A stretch of DNA of 51,568 nucleotides from Flavobacteriales bacterium. Lineage in GTDB: Bacteria; Bacteroidota; Bacteroidia; Flavobacteriales_E; Vicingaceae. The translations under genes were made by a program, and so were the position numbers. Of the stretch, positions 26,785-35,320 are shown in pieces. Position 1 is the first letter of the stretch. The number at the start of each line of letters is the position of its first letter. Location: the NCBI GenBank assembly GCA_013359255.1, contig JABWCF010000019.1, forward strand, positions 1 to 51,568. The letters are read 5' to 3'. The notes below the pieces were generated by a model. The model made no database searches, had not been told where the DNA came from, and saw only the letters and a list, made by a program, of their open reading frames with translations.

Positions 26785-27416
26785 ATTTTTTGAAGAGTTG
26801 TTTCTATTTGTACCGAAACATCGGGCCAAAGCACACTTTTTCCGTCTTCACCTTTGTGTAATTCGTAACACTCTTTATTTAAAGAGGCTATCGCTGACTG
26901 CCCATTCCAATGGTCCATGTTTATTTCTACTTGTAAACTTACTTTATTTTCCTGTATTGTAAAAACTCCCAACACATTGTGTTCTACATTGTTCATTTTA
27001 ATGAGCACCTCGGCTTCTCCCTTTTCATTTACAGAAACAATTTTCCCTGAAATCTCACTGGTGGCAATCATTTTTCCGAAAAAATAGTTGAGTATTTTTT
27101 GATCTCTTGCTGCATCGTTGGTATTTACCGATGAGGAGAGAATGCGAAAACTTACATTTGCAAAAACATCAAACGGACTAATTGCTCCGTTAGCAACACC
27201 TTCTACAACAACCGAATCGAATGTTCCTTTAACCCCTTTTTTCTCGGTAAATTTATATGCCGTCCAGTTTACATGGGTAGAATCGTGCAGATATGAATAG
27301 GTGCAAACAGGCGGCTGTTGTTTTTCAGTTTGCTCCGTAATCTCATTATTACTCTCTGTTCCACAAGAAATAAATAATAAAACCGAAGCGGCTGATAGTA
27401 TAAAAAATGTTTTCAT
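26775..27416 (-). CDS. YceI-like domain lipoprotein
   Basis: 213 residues with a lipoprotein signal (MKTFFILSAASVLLFISC) and a lipocalin-like YceI domain. HVNWTAYKFTEKKGVKGTF near residue 49 is the usual opening of the family, followed by ANVSFRILSSSVNTNDAARDQKI and the ATSEISGKIVSV, VLIKMNNVEHNVLGVF and VSLQVEINMDHWN strands. YceI proteins bind isoprenoid-type lipids in a beta-barrel; this one is tethered to a membrane. It starts at 27416 and is translationally linked to the following lipoprotein by a 10-base overlap. Confidence 0.82.
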   Translation of the reverse strand: MKTFFILSAASVLLFISCGTESNNEITEQTEKQQPPVCTYSYLHDSTHVNWTAYKFTEKKGVKGTFDSVVVEGVANGAISPFDVFANVSFRILSSSVNTNDAARDQKILNYFFGKMIATSEISGKIVSVNEKGEAEVLIKMNNVEHNVLGVFTIQENKVSLQVEINMDHWNGQSAIASLNKECYELHKGEDGKSVLWPDVSVQIETTLQKICE

Positions 27417-27467
27417 ATTTTGTTACGTTTAAAGTGTAAGCATGTAACAATACAGAACCGGCATTGT

Positions 27468-27983
27468 TTAGTGAAATGAAATGAGAACCTGATTTTTTTC
27501 TACTGCCTGCCCTTGTTTTGCCAGTATTGCTTTTACAGTTCCCTTGCCCGGAGATTTTATGATATTTTCCATTTTCATGGCTTCCAAAATAAGTAGCGTA
27601 TCGCCTTTTTCAACCTCTAAACCCACCTCTGTATTTATTTTAAGAACCAAACCCGGCATGGGTGCTTTTATTTCAGAAACCTTTGCAGAAGCCACATCTA
27701 AGCCTAGTGTTTTAAGTAATTCATCGTATTTATCTTGTACAGTAAATTTGTACGTATGGCCATTTACCGAAATAGTAAAACTTTTTTCATCGTAATCGGC
27801 TTTAATTACTTCTATGTTATACGATTTGTTCCCCTTAATAACATGAAAAGATTTATCTTTTATTTTTATTACATCCCATTCAAAAGGGGTTTCATTTATT
27901 TTCCCACTGACAGAAGAAAAATCTGCAAATGTTATTTTGCTTTTGTTTCCTTTCTCTGATAATATGGTAATTGCTTCTCTCAT
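27468..27983 (-). CDS. Biotin carboxyl carrier protein of an acyl-CoA carboxylase
   Basis: The C-terminal about 70 residues form a biotinyl domain with the attachment motif EAMKMEN; the biotinylated lysine is 34 residues from the C-terminus. APMPGLVLKINTEVGLEVEKGD precedes it. The N-terminal about 90 residues are a beta-rich domain (FEWDVIKIKDKSFHVIKGNK) found in Bacteroidota carrier subunits of acetyl/propionyl-CoA carboxylase. The longer frame from 27992 would begin with TTG inside a promoter-like box, so the ATG at 27983 (MREAITILSEKG) is the better start. Carboxylase and carboxyltransferase genes are not in the window. Confidence 0.9.
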   Translation of the reverse strand: MREAITILSEKGNKSKITFADFSSVSGKINETPFEWDVIKIKDKSFHVIKGNKSYNIEVIKADYDEKSFTISVNGHTYKFTVQDKYDELLKTLGLDVASAKVSEIKAPMPGLVLKINTEVGLEVEKGDTLLILEAMKMENIIKSPGKGTVKAILAKQGQAVEKNQVLISFH

Positions 27984-27989
27984 AATGCC

Positions 27990-27997
27990 CAAAATTA
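27990..27997 (-). promoter_or_regulatory. Candidate -7 box (TAATTTTG) close to the carrier-protein start
   Basis: TAATTTTG on the minus strand fits TAnnTTTG and ends 6 bases before the ATG at 27983. If used, the mRNA would have almost no leader. No TTG is found 19 bases further upstream, so support is partial. Confidence 0.35.
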
Positions 27998-28084
27998 CAT
28001 TTTTTAGTCAATTTTACCGTTTATACAATATTGGTTGGTTAAGAACTGTTTTTTCTGCAATTTTGGTATTCTATACTTTAGTTT

Positions 28085-30739
28085 ATGAATAAAATTTTGT
28101 GGGCATTCGCCCTAACTACCCTAGTATTTGGCTGCAAAACCGGCAAAGTTTCCAACTCAAACACTAACCACACGATAAGTTTGGATACGTTTACCGTAAA
28201 CGCTGTACCTCAGCCCAAGATTTACAACGCTTCTAATACACGAATACACGATTTGCTGCATACCAAACTAAATGTTCGTTTCGACTGGGAAAAACAATAC
28301 ATGCATGGACAAGCTTGGCTGGAGCTAAAACCCTATTTTTATTCTTCCTCTCAACTGAGTTTAGATGCTAAGGGCATGGATATACATAAAGTAACTCTGC
28401 TAGTAGAAAACACCGAAAAAGAATTGTCTTTTACGTACGATAGCCTAAAACTGAATATTACACTCGATAAAGCATATACTGCCAACGAAAAATACACCCT
28501 TTTTATTGATTATACCGCAAAACCGAATGAACTGCCGGAAGGCGGAAGCATGGCCATAAGTAGTGATAAAGGATTGTATTTTATAAACCCAAAAGGCGAA
28601 GACCCTAAAAAACCACGACAAATATGGACACAAGGTGAAACGGAAGCTGCCTCCTGTTGGTTCCCTACTATTGATTCGCCCAACGAACGCTGCACACAAG
28701 AAATTTACATTACCATAGAAAAAGAATTTAAAACTCTCTCGAACGGAATATTAATTTCATCGGTTGATAATAAAAATGGAACCCGAACCGACTATTGGAA
28801 AATGGATTTACCACATGCTCCCTATCTTTTTATGATGGCCATTGGCGACTATGCCGTTGTAAAAGATGCATGGAAAAAAAATGATGGAAAGCCTATAGAC
28901 GTACATTATTACGTAGAAAAAGAATACGAAAAAGATGCCCGTGCCATCTTTGGCAACACTCCGGAAATGCTTTCTTTTTACTCTAACGTACTTGGTGTAG
29001 AATACCCCTGGCAAAAATATCATCAGGTAGTAGTTCGCGATTATGTTTCGGGGGCCATGGAAAACACAACCGTAGTAATACATGGAGAGTTTTTACAAAA
29101 AACCCAAAGAGAAATGATTGATGGTGATAATGAAGATATTGTTGCTCATGAACTTTTTCATCATTGGTTTGGAGATTTAGTTACCTGCGAATCGTGGGCA
29201 AACCTTCCGCTTAACGAATCGTTTGCTACCTATGGAGAATACCTTTGGATTGAACATAAATACGGAAAAGACGAAGCCGACCTACACCTGCAAGGCGACC
29301 TCAGCACATACCTACAAGAGGCAAAAGAAAAACAGGTTAACATGGTTCGTTTCGATTATCCCGATAAGGAAGACATGTTCGACAGCCACTCCTACGCCAA
29401 AGGTGGTAGAATACTACACATGCTTAGAAAATATGTAGGCGATAAAGCCTTTTTTGCCTCTTTGAAACTGTACCTTGAACGTCATAAATTTAAACCGGTT
29501 GAAATGCACGAACTTCGTCTGGCATTCGAAGAAATTACAGGCGAAGACCTGAATTGGTTTTTTAATCAATGGTTTTATTCTAGCGGGCACCCCGATATTA
29601 TAATAGATTACTCGTACAACGAAACTACACGCAAACAATACGTAGTAATCAAACAAAAACAAAATGTTGAAACCACTCCGCTCTATAAAATTCCCCTGCA
29701 AATTGACCTATACAGTAACGGTAAAAAAGACTCTGTAAAAGTAACCTTGGAATTAGCCGAACAAGCCTTTGAATTCGACTGCCCGACTAAACCTGATCTG
29801 ATAAATGTTGATGCACAAAAAATGTTGCTCTGCACGAAACAAGACAATAAAAAATCGGTAGATGAATGGTCGTTTCAGTACCACCATGCCCCCATGTACC
29901 TAGACCGTTATGAAGCGGTGCAAAAACTCTCTAAAAACAGTGATGAGATTTCGGTAAAAACCATGCTCGATGCACTTAACGATGCTCATTGGAACATTCG
30001 TAAATATACCATTCAGAATATACGCAGAGCAGCCAAAGTACAACCCGATAACATAAAAAATAAGCTGATTGAATTGGCTCAAAACGACCCGAAATCGAAA
30101 GTACGGGCCGAAGCTATTGATGTATTAACTCGCCTTTTTCCGGATGCAGATACAAAAGAAATGCTAACCAATGTTCTTAAAAACGACAGTTCGTACAAAG
30201 TAATTTCTACGGCACTGCTGCTAAGCATAGAAAAAAAGAGTGCCGATGAAGCCATGAAATATGCGGCCGGATACGAAAACGAAACCAGTACCACCTTACT
30301 GCTTACCCTCTGCGAAATATACAGCTACAATGCCGATGAAAGAAAAAATAATTTCTTTCTGAATGTTCACTCAAAAATAAATGGGTACGAAAAATTTGCC
30401 TTTACTCAGCATTTTACCCGCTACCTGAAACGCCAACCGGAAAATATCGTATTACTAGGCTTACCCATTATTAAAAATGTAGCCATGAACGAAAATGCAT
30501 GGTGGATGAGACTCTCCGGATTACAAGCCCTTTTAGATCTTACTACTTTTTTCGACAATAAACTAAAAGTTACAAAAGACGAATTAAAAGAAACCCCTGC
30601 CAATTCAGAAAAAGCAGTAGAATTGCATAAAGAAATTAAGACAAGTGAACGTATTTTGGCTGAATTAAAAACCATTATGAAAGAAATAAAAACAAAGGAA
30701 GAAAATACCACCCTTCTGAAGTTTTTAGAAGAATATTAA
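28085..30739 (+). CDS. M1 family zinc aminopeptidase lipoprotein with C-terminal helical (HEAT-like) region
   Basis: 884 residues. A lipoprotein signal (MNKILWAFALTTLVFGC) is followed by the M1 N-terminal beta domain, the exopeptidase motif GAMENTT near residue 323, and the zinc motif HELFHH with His355, Glu356, His359 and the third ligand Glu378 in NESFATY (HExxH-X18-E). RILHMLRKYVG supplies the usual catalytic-domain helices. The part from about residue 590 (DALNDAHWNIRKYTIQNIRR, KSKVRAEAIDVLTRLF) is a series of HEAT-like helix pairs. It probably trims peptides in the periplasm or at the outer membrane. Monocistronic and divergent from the carrier-protein gene. Confidence 0.95.
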   Translation: MNKILWAFALTTLVFGCKTGKVSNSNTNHTISLDTFTVNAVPQPKIYNASNTRIHDLLHTKLNVRFDWEKQYMHGQAWLELKPYFYSSSQLSLDAKGMDIHKVTLLVENTEKELSFTYDSLKLNITLDKAYTANEKYTLFIDYTAKPNELPEGGSMAISSDKGLYFINPKGEDPKKPRQIWTQGETEAASCWFPTIDSPNERCTQEIYITIEKEFKTLSNGILISSVDNKNGTRTDYWKMDLPHAPYLFMMAIGDYAVVKDAWKKNDGKPIDVHYYVEKEYEKDARAIFGNTPEMLSFYSNVLGVEYPWQKYHQVVVRDYVSGAMENTTVVIHGEFLQKTQREMIDGDNEDIVAHELFHHWFGDLVTCESWANLPLNESFATYGEYLWIEHKYGKDEADLHLQGDLSTYLQEAKEKQVNMVRFDYPDKEDMFDSHSYAKGGRILHMLRKYVGDKAFFASLKLYLERHKFKPVEMHELRLAFEEITGEDLNWFFNQWFYSSGHPDIIIDYSYNETTRKQYVVIKQKQNVETTPLYKIPLQIDLYSNGKKDSVKVTLELAEQAFEFDCPTKPDLINVDAQKMLLCTKQDNKKSVDEWSFQYHHAPMYLDRYEAVQKLSKNSDEISVKTMLDALNDAHWNIRKYTIQNIRRAAKVQPDNIKNKLIELAQNDPKSKVRAEAIDVLTRLFPDADTKEMLTNVLKNDSSYKVISTALLLSIEKKSADEAMKYAAGYENETSTTLLLTLCEIYSYNADERKNNFFLNVHSKINGYEKFAFTQHFTRYLKRQPENIVLLGLPIIKNVAMNENAWWMRLSGLQALLDLTTFFDNKLKVTKDELKETPANSEKAVELHKEIKTSERILAELKTIMKEIKTKEENTTLLKFLEEY

Positions 30740-30812
30740 CCCCCTTCTGAATTTCTTACATTTTGCAATAAAAAAAGATTCTACGCGTTGCATGTAGTAT
30801 AAATCAGTTTAT

Positions 30813-31403
30813 ATGCAACACCCTATTTTTCTTTTTCTTTATTGTATTTTTTACTCCGTTTGTACACTCTCGCAAACCGCTAAACCAGATACCGTTGAAG
30901 CACGAAAAGCTTTTGAACTGATAAATTGTGTTAGAGACAATCCCTCTTTGTACGGCAAAAAAATAAATATTGATTTAAAAAACGTGAAAAAACAAAAGGC
31001 TCTTTTCTGGAATACTACTTTAGCTAAAGTAGCCGAAAAAAAAGCACTCGATATGGCCAATAGAAATTATTTTTCGCATACCACACCCGAAGGAAAAGGG
31101 ATTAATATTTTAATACATGAAGCCGGTTATTCCCTCCCTAAAGAATCCATTAAAAAGAAAAATGCAAACTATTTCGAATCCATTGTTGCAGGAGCAAAAA
31201 ACGGAGAAGATGCTGTTTTTTTATTAATTGCAGATGAAAATACACCCAGCTTGGGGCATCGTAAACATTTACTAGGCATAGATAACGGAACACCCTTTAA
31301 CAGTGAACTTACCGATATTGGTATTGGCTATGTACGCTGTTTTAACGAAAACAAATGTAAATACGAAACATATGTTTCGGTTATTATCGCTATGAAAAAA
31401 TAG
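30813..31403 (+). CDS. Secreted CAP-domain (SCP/PR-1) protein
   Basis: 196 residues with an N-terminal signal segment (FLFLYCIFYSVCTLS). The CAP fold is recognised from ALFWNTTLAKVAEKKALDMANRNYFSHTTPEGKG near residue 67, where H of FSH and the later GHRKHLLGID (near residue 152) give the paired histidines of the family, and ESIVAGAKNGEDAVFLL between. Bacterial CAP proteins are exported; their activity is unsettled. The gene ends 33 bases before the partial cysN copy at 31437. Confidence 0.88.
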   Translation: MQHPIFLFLYCIFYSVCTLSQTAKPDTVEARKAFELINCVRDNPSLYGKKINIDLKNVKKQKALFWNTTLAKVAEKKALDMANRNYFSHTTPEGKGINILIHEAGYSLPKESIKKKNANYFESIVAGAKNGEDAVFLLIADENTPSLGHRKHLLGIDNGTPFNSELTDIGIGYVRCFNENKCKYETYVSVIIAMKK

Positions 31404-31436
31404 TATTCTTACGGTTAAACCCGGCAACCAAAGCCC

Positions 31437-31528
31437 TAAATAATCATTCCTGCGGCTACCGTTTCGTTGGTGGCTTCATCTATTAAAATTAAACTTCCGG
31501 TTATGCGGTTGCGGTGGTATTTATCGGC
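31437..31528 (-). repeat. Direct repeat copy A: partial copy of the cysN 3' end
   Basis: These 92 bases match 34014-34105, the 3' end of cysN, with one difference. In the cysN frame they encode ...DKYHRNRITGSLILIDEATN to GMII and would stop at TAG (31436-31438). Similarity continues a few codons further (31529-31537) as PLL with synonymous third-base changes, then ends abruptly. With copy B it flanks the segment 31529-34013. Confidence 0.9.
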
Positions 31529-32540
31529 TAATAACGGGACTTATTTCTTCTTTTGCTTTTTGAGATAGAAACTTATATTTAAATGATACTTCATATGAGT
31601 TAATATATGATAACTTAGAACTAAAAAGAACTATTCCACTACTCAGTAGATAACCCTTTTTGCTCACTATAATTTCGCTGAGATGATTTAGTTTATAACC
31701 AAAATTAAAGCCTAATTCCTTAGGTAATAGTATTTGCAAGAAATCCTCTGCATAGTACGAATGTAATCCAATTTGTCCCCCAACAATCCATTTTTTATTA
31801 CAATAGTATGATGCAAATGAGATGGATTCATCACCCTGTATTCTGAAGTTATTACTATATCTGTTGTTTTGATATTTTAAATAAAAATGAAATGAATTTG
31901 ATTTTTTTAATTGGTAAATATAGTCGAGAGAGAAATTATACCATGTGGGCAAATCATTATTACTATTAATCCAGTACATTTTAGATTTAAATAAATTGGA
32001 TATAGATACACCAATGTTTATTTTATTGATAGACATTATCGTTCCAAAAACCATGGAATAGGTATATCTATTGACTTTCTTTTGATTTGAATCAGAATAT
32101 ATATTTGCATTTTGACTCAATAGTTTAACGACATCAAAATAATTATGTTTAAGATTAATAGAACCCGATGGATAAATAATAAGATTTTCTCGTAGTTGAA
32201 ACTTTCTAGAATACATCGTATAGAGGCCTGTTTCCGACTCAATGAAGTTTTTCGGCCTATAATCTTTTATAATAATTCCAACTCCATTCATCTCTTTTGA
32301 GCCGAATTTATCATTAAATGAAATAGTACTAACAAAAGCCCGGTTGTAAAAATCGCTAAACAATGCCTGATTTAATACTCGCATGTTCACATTTAATATA
32401 CTGCCGTCAATCAAACCTACATAAGACGGGTTAATTAAATCTTTTTGATTATAAAAATCTCTTTCGGTAAAATGGTACAGATACTGTGCAAATACTTCGT
32501 TAATACAAAATAATTTTATAGCTACAAGTACAAACTTCAT
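31521..32540 (-). CDS. PorP/SprF-like outer-membrane protein
   Basis: 339 residues with a signal peptide (ending near NEVFAQ) and a predominantly beta-stranded body. The N-terminal INPSYVGLIDGS corresponds to the INPAYAG-type motif of the PorP/SprF family. Related proteins work with T9SS or anchor secreted proteins at the outer membrane. The last strand SYEVSFKYKF is normal, but the final SPVISR and the stop codon are read out of frame from the partial cysN copy at 31437-31537, so the original C-terminus was replaced or trimmed at the junction. It follows the lipoprotein gene at 32554 by 13 bases and is probably co-transcribed with it. Confidence 0.75.
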   Translation of the reverse strand: MKFVLVAIKLFCINEVFAQYLYHFTERDFYNQKDLINPSYVGLIDGSILNVNMRVLNQALFSDFYNRAFVSTISFNDKFGSKEMNGVGIIIKDYRPKNFIESETGLYTMYSRKFQLRENLIIYPSGSINLKHNYFDVVKLLSQNANIYSDSNQKKVNRYTYSMVFGTIMSINKINIGVSISNLFKSKMYWINSNNDLPTWYNFSLDYIYQLKKSNSFHFYLKYQNNRYSNNFRIQGDESISFASYYCNKKWIVGGQIGLHSYYAEDFLQILLPKELGFNFGYKLNHLSEIIVSKKGYLLSSGIVLFSSKLSYINSYEVSFKYKFLSQKAKEEISPVISR

Positions 32541-32553
32541 TTATAAATTCACA

Positions 32554-33555
32554 TTATCCACATGGAGCAGATGTTTGTTTCCATGACTCAAAGATATAAT
32601 AATTTGTAGTAGCCCAACCCGAACTTCCGTACTTGTATTTATAAATTGATGCTATTTTAAAATAATGTAATCCAATAGTAGAATAATGATATTGTTTTTG
32701 TACATGATAGCTGTTATAAGTAAAATTTGTTTCGTAGCTACTTTGACAAAAATTACACTTTGGCTTTCTTAAGCCATATGCATCTAATTGAAGTATGTAG
32801 TTTGGTGGCACTTGTGAATTACTAACATCATAGAAAGGCCCATTGCTGCCATTATAAGAAATCTGTAGGTGCCACTCGGCCTTTAACTGCGAATAGATTC
32901 CAAAATTGAAATATTTACACCTAAATTGAACTCTATAATACAAGCTATTATATATCAATAAGTTTGTTGGATTAAATTCCTGATATTGTGTTGACCGATT
33001 ACTTTCACCACAACCCCAACCCCACAGACCAAGCGTTTCGAAAACATCTTCGTTATAACTATGCTGCATTATTCTTTGACTTGATGCATAGTTGCCTTCG
33101 ATTAATGAGGTGTAATCAGAGGCGGACATACTATCTGCATTTAAAGAATATAGCAATGTATCATCATGCAGTATTTTAAAGATATATCCTTGTATTTGAA
33201 TAATGCTTCTGTTGTTTAACAATGTGCCTAAAATAAAATCTTTACCGGGCAGCAAAGTGGAATCGTTATTTACATAGCGTCTAAGCGAAGTATAACTATA
33301 CTGATATTCCCAGTTTACTAAGCTATCTATTATTGCCAATGGCAATGAATCAATGTACATTGCAGATAACACATTTACCACCGAATCAAATTCTTCAGTT
33401 GTTTCAAAAACAAGTCTTCCATCGGTCGTTGTAATTCTTGAATTATTCTTAATGTTATTTTCTCCATAACCATTTTGCTCGGCTAATTTCTTCTTACACG
33501 AACCTACTACAATTAATAGTATCACTACTAAGAAGTAAGAGTAAATTTTTTTCAT
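32554..33555 (-). CDS. Large lipoprotein of unknown function
   Basis: 333 residues with a lipoprotein signal MKKIYSYFLVVILLIVVGSC followed by KKK. The mature part has a helical section (ETTEEFDSVVNVLSAMYIDS) and a tyrosine- and asparagine-rich C-terminal part with CNFCQSSYETNF. It is AT-rich, like the neighbouring island genes, and I recognise no family. It is the first gene of a two-gene unit with the PorP-like protein and has a good promoter at 33579-33608. The pairing of a lipoprotein with a PorP/SprF-like protein suggests a cell-surface role. Confidence 0.8.
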   Translation of the reverse strand: MKKIYSYFLVVILLIVVGSCKKKLAEQNGYGENNIKNNSRITTTDGRLVFETTEEFDSVVNVLSAMYIDSLPLAIIDSLVNWEYQYSYTSLRRYVNNDSTLLPGKDFILGTLLNNRSIIQIQGYIFKILHDDTLLYSLNADSMSASDYTSLIEGNYASSQRIMQHSYNEDVFETLGLWGWGCGESNRSTQYQEFNPTNLLIYNSLYYRVQFRCKYFNFGIYSQLKAEWHLQISYNGSNGPFYDVSNSQVPPNYILQLDAYGLRKPKCNFCQSSYETNFTYNSYHVQKQYHYSTIGLHYFKIASIYKYKYGSSGWATTNYYIFESWKQTSAPCG

Positions 33556-33578
33556 AAAAATAGTTTTAAAGTTTAGAA

Positions 33579-33608
33579 CAAAGATACATCATTTTTTAAA
33601 ATGCCCAA
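33579..33608 (-). promoter_or_regulatory. Bacteroidota-type promoter for the lipoprotein/PorP-like unit
   Basis: On the minus strand TTG (33608-33606, within TTTTG), 19 bases, then TATCTTTG (33586-33579): a full match to TTG-N19-TAnnTTTG. It is 24 bases upstream of the ATG at 33555 and lies between this gene and the divergent XRE regulator, which is well placed to control it. Confidence 0.75.
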
Positions 33609-33628
33609 AATATTGGTCATTTGTTTTT

Positions 33629-33904
33629 TTGAATAATTCGACTTTTCCCTCTGTGAAGTACATTCGTAGAGAAAAAGCCATAAAATTAATTGGGAAAAAG
33701 ATTCGGGATATTAGAAAAACTCAGAAAATTACCCAAGCACAATTAGCTTTTGAAGCAGGTATTCCAAGAAATCAGGTGGTAAATATTGAATTGGGAAAAG
33801 TGAATACAAGCATTAGTTCTATAATTGCCATAGCTGAAATTTTAGACGTTCACCCTAAAGAACTATTTGATATTGATTTTAGTGAAAATAAAAAATCTAA
33901 ATGA
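33629..33904 (+). CDS. XRE-family helix-turn-helix regulator
   Basis: A Cro/CI-type DNA-binding protein of about 91 residues. The HTH is IGKKIRDIRKTQKITQAQLAFEAGIPRNQVVNIELGKVNTSISSI (about residues 22-66; first two helices and recognition helix visible), followed by IIAIAEILDVHPKELFDID. There is no ATG: the frame opens with TTG at 33629, or GTG at 33653 (VKYIRREKAIK), which would give 83 residues. It is divergent from the lipoprotein/PorP-like pair within the island and likely regulates them or itself. Confidence 0.85.
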   Translation: MNNSTFPSVKYIRREKAIKLIGKKIRDIRKTQKITQAQLAFEAGIPRNQVVNIELGKVNTSISSIIAIAEILDVHPKELFDIDFSENKKSK

Positions 33905-33949
33905 ACGTAAGTTCAATATTAGGGTTTTAAACTTCCGCGTTTTGTCTAT

Positions 33950-34006
33950 TTCGATATAAATTTTTGCAAATTTTTACTCAAACTAACATCGTTTTGTTAT
34001 ATCGAA
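33950..34006. repeat. 10-bp inverted repeat near the cysN 3' end
   Basis: TTCGATATAA (33950-33959) and TTATATCGAA (33997-34006) are exact complements separated by 37 bases, ending 7 bases before copy B of the cysN repeat. The intervening DNA contains a second AT palindrome around TTTTTGCAAATTTTT. It may be a binding site for a regulator or recombinase, or a weak terminator. Confidence 0.45.
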
Positions 34007-34012
34007 CATCCG

Positions 34013-35278
34013 TTAAATAATCATTCCTGCGGCTACCGTTTCGTTAGTGGCTTCATCTATTAAAATTAAACTTCCGGTTATGCGGTTGCGGTGGTATTTA
34101 TCGGCCAACAGTGGTGCAGTGGTTCGTAAATTTATACGGGCAATATCGTTCATGTTTACCATTTTATTTTCTGTATTTCGGCTTAGGGTATTTATATCCA
34201 TTTTGTAGCGAATATCTTTTACTATGCAACGCACCTCTTTCGTAGTGTGTTTTAATGCATATTTCCCATTCAACACCAATGGTTTTTCATTAAACCAGCA
34301 CAGCATTACATCTATCTCTTGTGTTTGCTCGGGTTGGTTATTTACTCGCACTATCATATCTCCCCTACTAATATCAATTTCGTCATCTAAGGTAACAGTA
34401 ACCGACATGGGAGCAAAGGCTTCTTCCTGCTCGGTGCTTGAGGAATAAATAGATTTTATTCGGGTAGTAAAACCCGAAGGCAACACCATAATTTCTTCTC
34501 CTTTTTTCAGCACTCCGCTGGCCATTCTTCCGGCATATCCACGAAAATCGTGGTACTCGGTGCTTTGCGGGCGTATCACATACTGCACCGGAAAACGGGC
34601 ATCAATTAAATTATGGTCGCCCGAAATATGTATGTTTTCTAGTAAATACATGAGCGTAGGCCCTTGGTACCAGTTCATGGTGGTAGAACGCTCTACCACA
34701 TTATCGCCTTTTAAGGCCGAAATAGGAATGAAGGTAATGTCTTTTACATCGAGTTTGGCACTAAAGGCTTCCAATTCTTTTTTTATTTTTTCGAAAACGG
34801 TTTCGCTGTATTCTACCAAGTCCATTTTGTTAATGCAATAAATAATGTGTGGTATTTGCAACAAAGAAGCAATAAAGGAATGGCGAATGGTTTGCTCTAA
34901 AATACCTTTTCGGGCATCTACTAATATAATAGCAAGATTTGCTGATGATGCTCCTGTTACCATATTGCGTGTATATTGAATATGCCCCGGAGTATCGGCA
35001 ATAATAAATTTACGTTTGGGTGTAGCAAAATAGCGATAGGCTACATCAATGGTAATGCCCTGTTCGCGCTCGGCACGCAGGCCATCGGTAAGCAAGGCAA
35101 GGTTTACATGCTCTTCGCCTTTCTTTTTACTGGCTGTTTCTACGGCTTCCAACTGGTCTTCGAAAATAGATTTGCTATCGTACAACAATCGGCCAATGAG
35201 TGTGCTTTTTCCATCGTCTACGCTACCGGCAGTGGTAAAACGTAATAAATCCATGTTTAAATATCCTTCTTTGCTCAT
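34013..35278 (-). CDS. cysN: Sulfate adenylyltransferase subunit 1 (GTPase)
   Basis: CysN is the GTPase subunit that drives formation of adenosine 5'-phosphosulfate by CysD. The 421-residue protein shows G1 AGSVDDGKSTLIGRLLYDSK near residue 17, the switch region EREQGITIDVAYRYF near residue 70, DTPGH near residue 95, and NKMD near residue 150, followed by two EF-Tu-like beta domains. It is without a C-terminal CysC fusion. It is last in the operon cysC-cysD-(four-helix-bundle)-cysN. Its last 92 bases are duplicated at 31437. Confidence 0.96.
   Translation of the reverse strand: MSKEGYLNMDLLRFTTAGSVDDGKSTLIGRLLYDSKSIFEDQLEAVETASKKKGEEHVNLALLTDGLRAEREQGITIDVAYRYFATPKRKFIIADTPGHIQYTRNMVTGASSANLAIILVDARKGILEQTIRHSFIASLLQIPHIIYCINKMDLVEYSETVFEKIKKELEAFSAKLDVKDITFIPISALKGDNVVERSTTMNWYQGPTLMYLLENIHISGDHNLIDARFPVQYVIRPQSTEYHDFRGYAGRMASGVLKKGEEIMVLPSGFTTRIKSIYSSSTEQEEAFAPMSVTVTLDDEIDISRGDMIVRVNNQPEQTQEIDVMLCWFNEKPLVLNGKYALKHTTKEVRCIVKDIRYKMDINTLSRNTENKMVNMNDIARINLRTTAPLLADKYHRNRITGSLILIDEATNETVAAGMII
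34014..34105 (-). repeat. Direct repeat copy B: 3' end of cysN
   Basis: This is the 3' end of the intact cysN gene; the matching copy A is at 31437-31528. The pair bounds the accessory segment in the way attL and attR bound an element integrated in a gene's 3' end. Confidence 0.9.
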
Positions 35279-35320
35279 TTTGAAATATTGAAATTTAAAA
35301 TTTTTAAATTATTTGTTTCG

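Noticed and set aside
31437-31528. A second functional cysN gene
   Set aside because: Only the last about 34 codons are present; the GTPase domain is absent, so it is a fragment.
33606-33652. Toxin-antitoxin pair including the XRE protein
   Set aside because: The regulator has no adjacent small toxin-like gene on its strand; its divergent neighbours are surface proteins.
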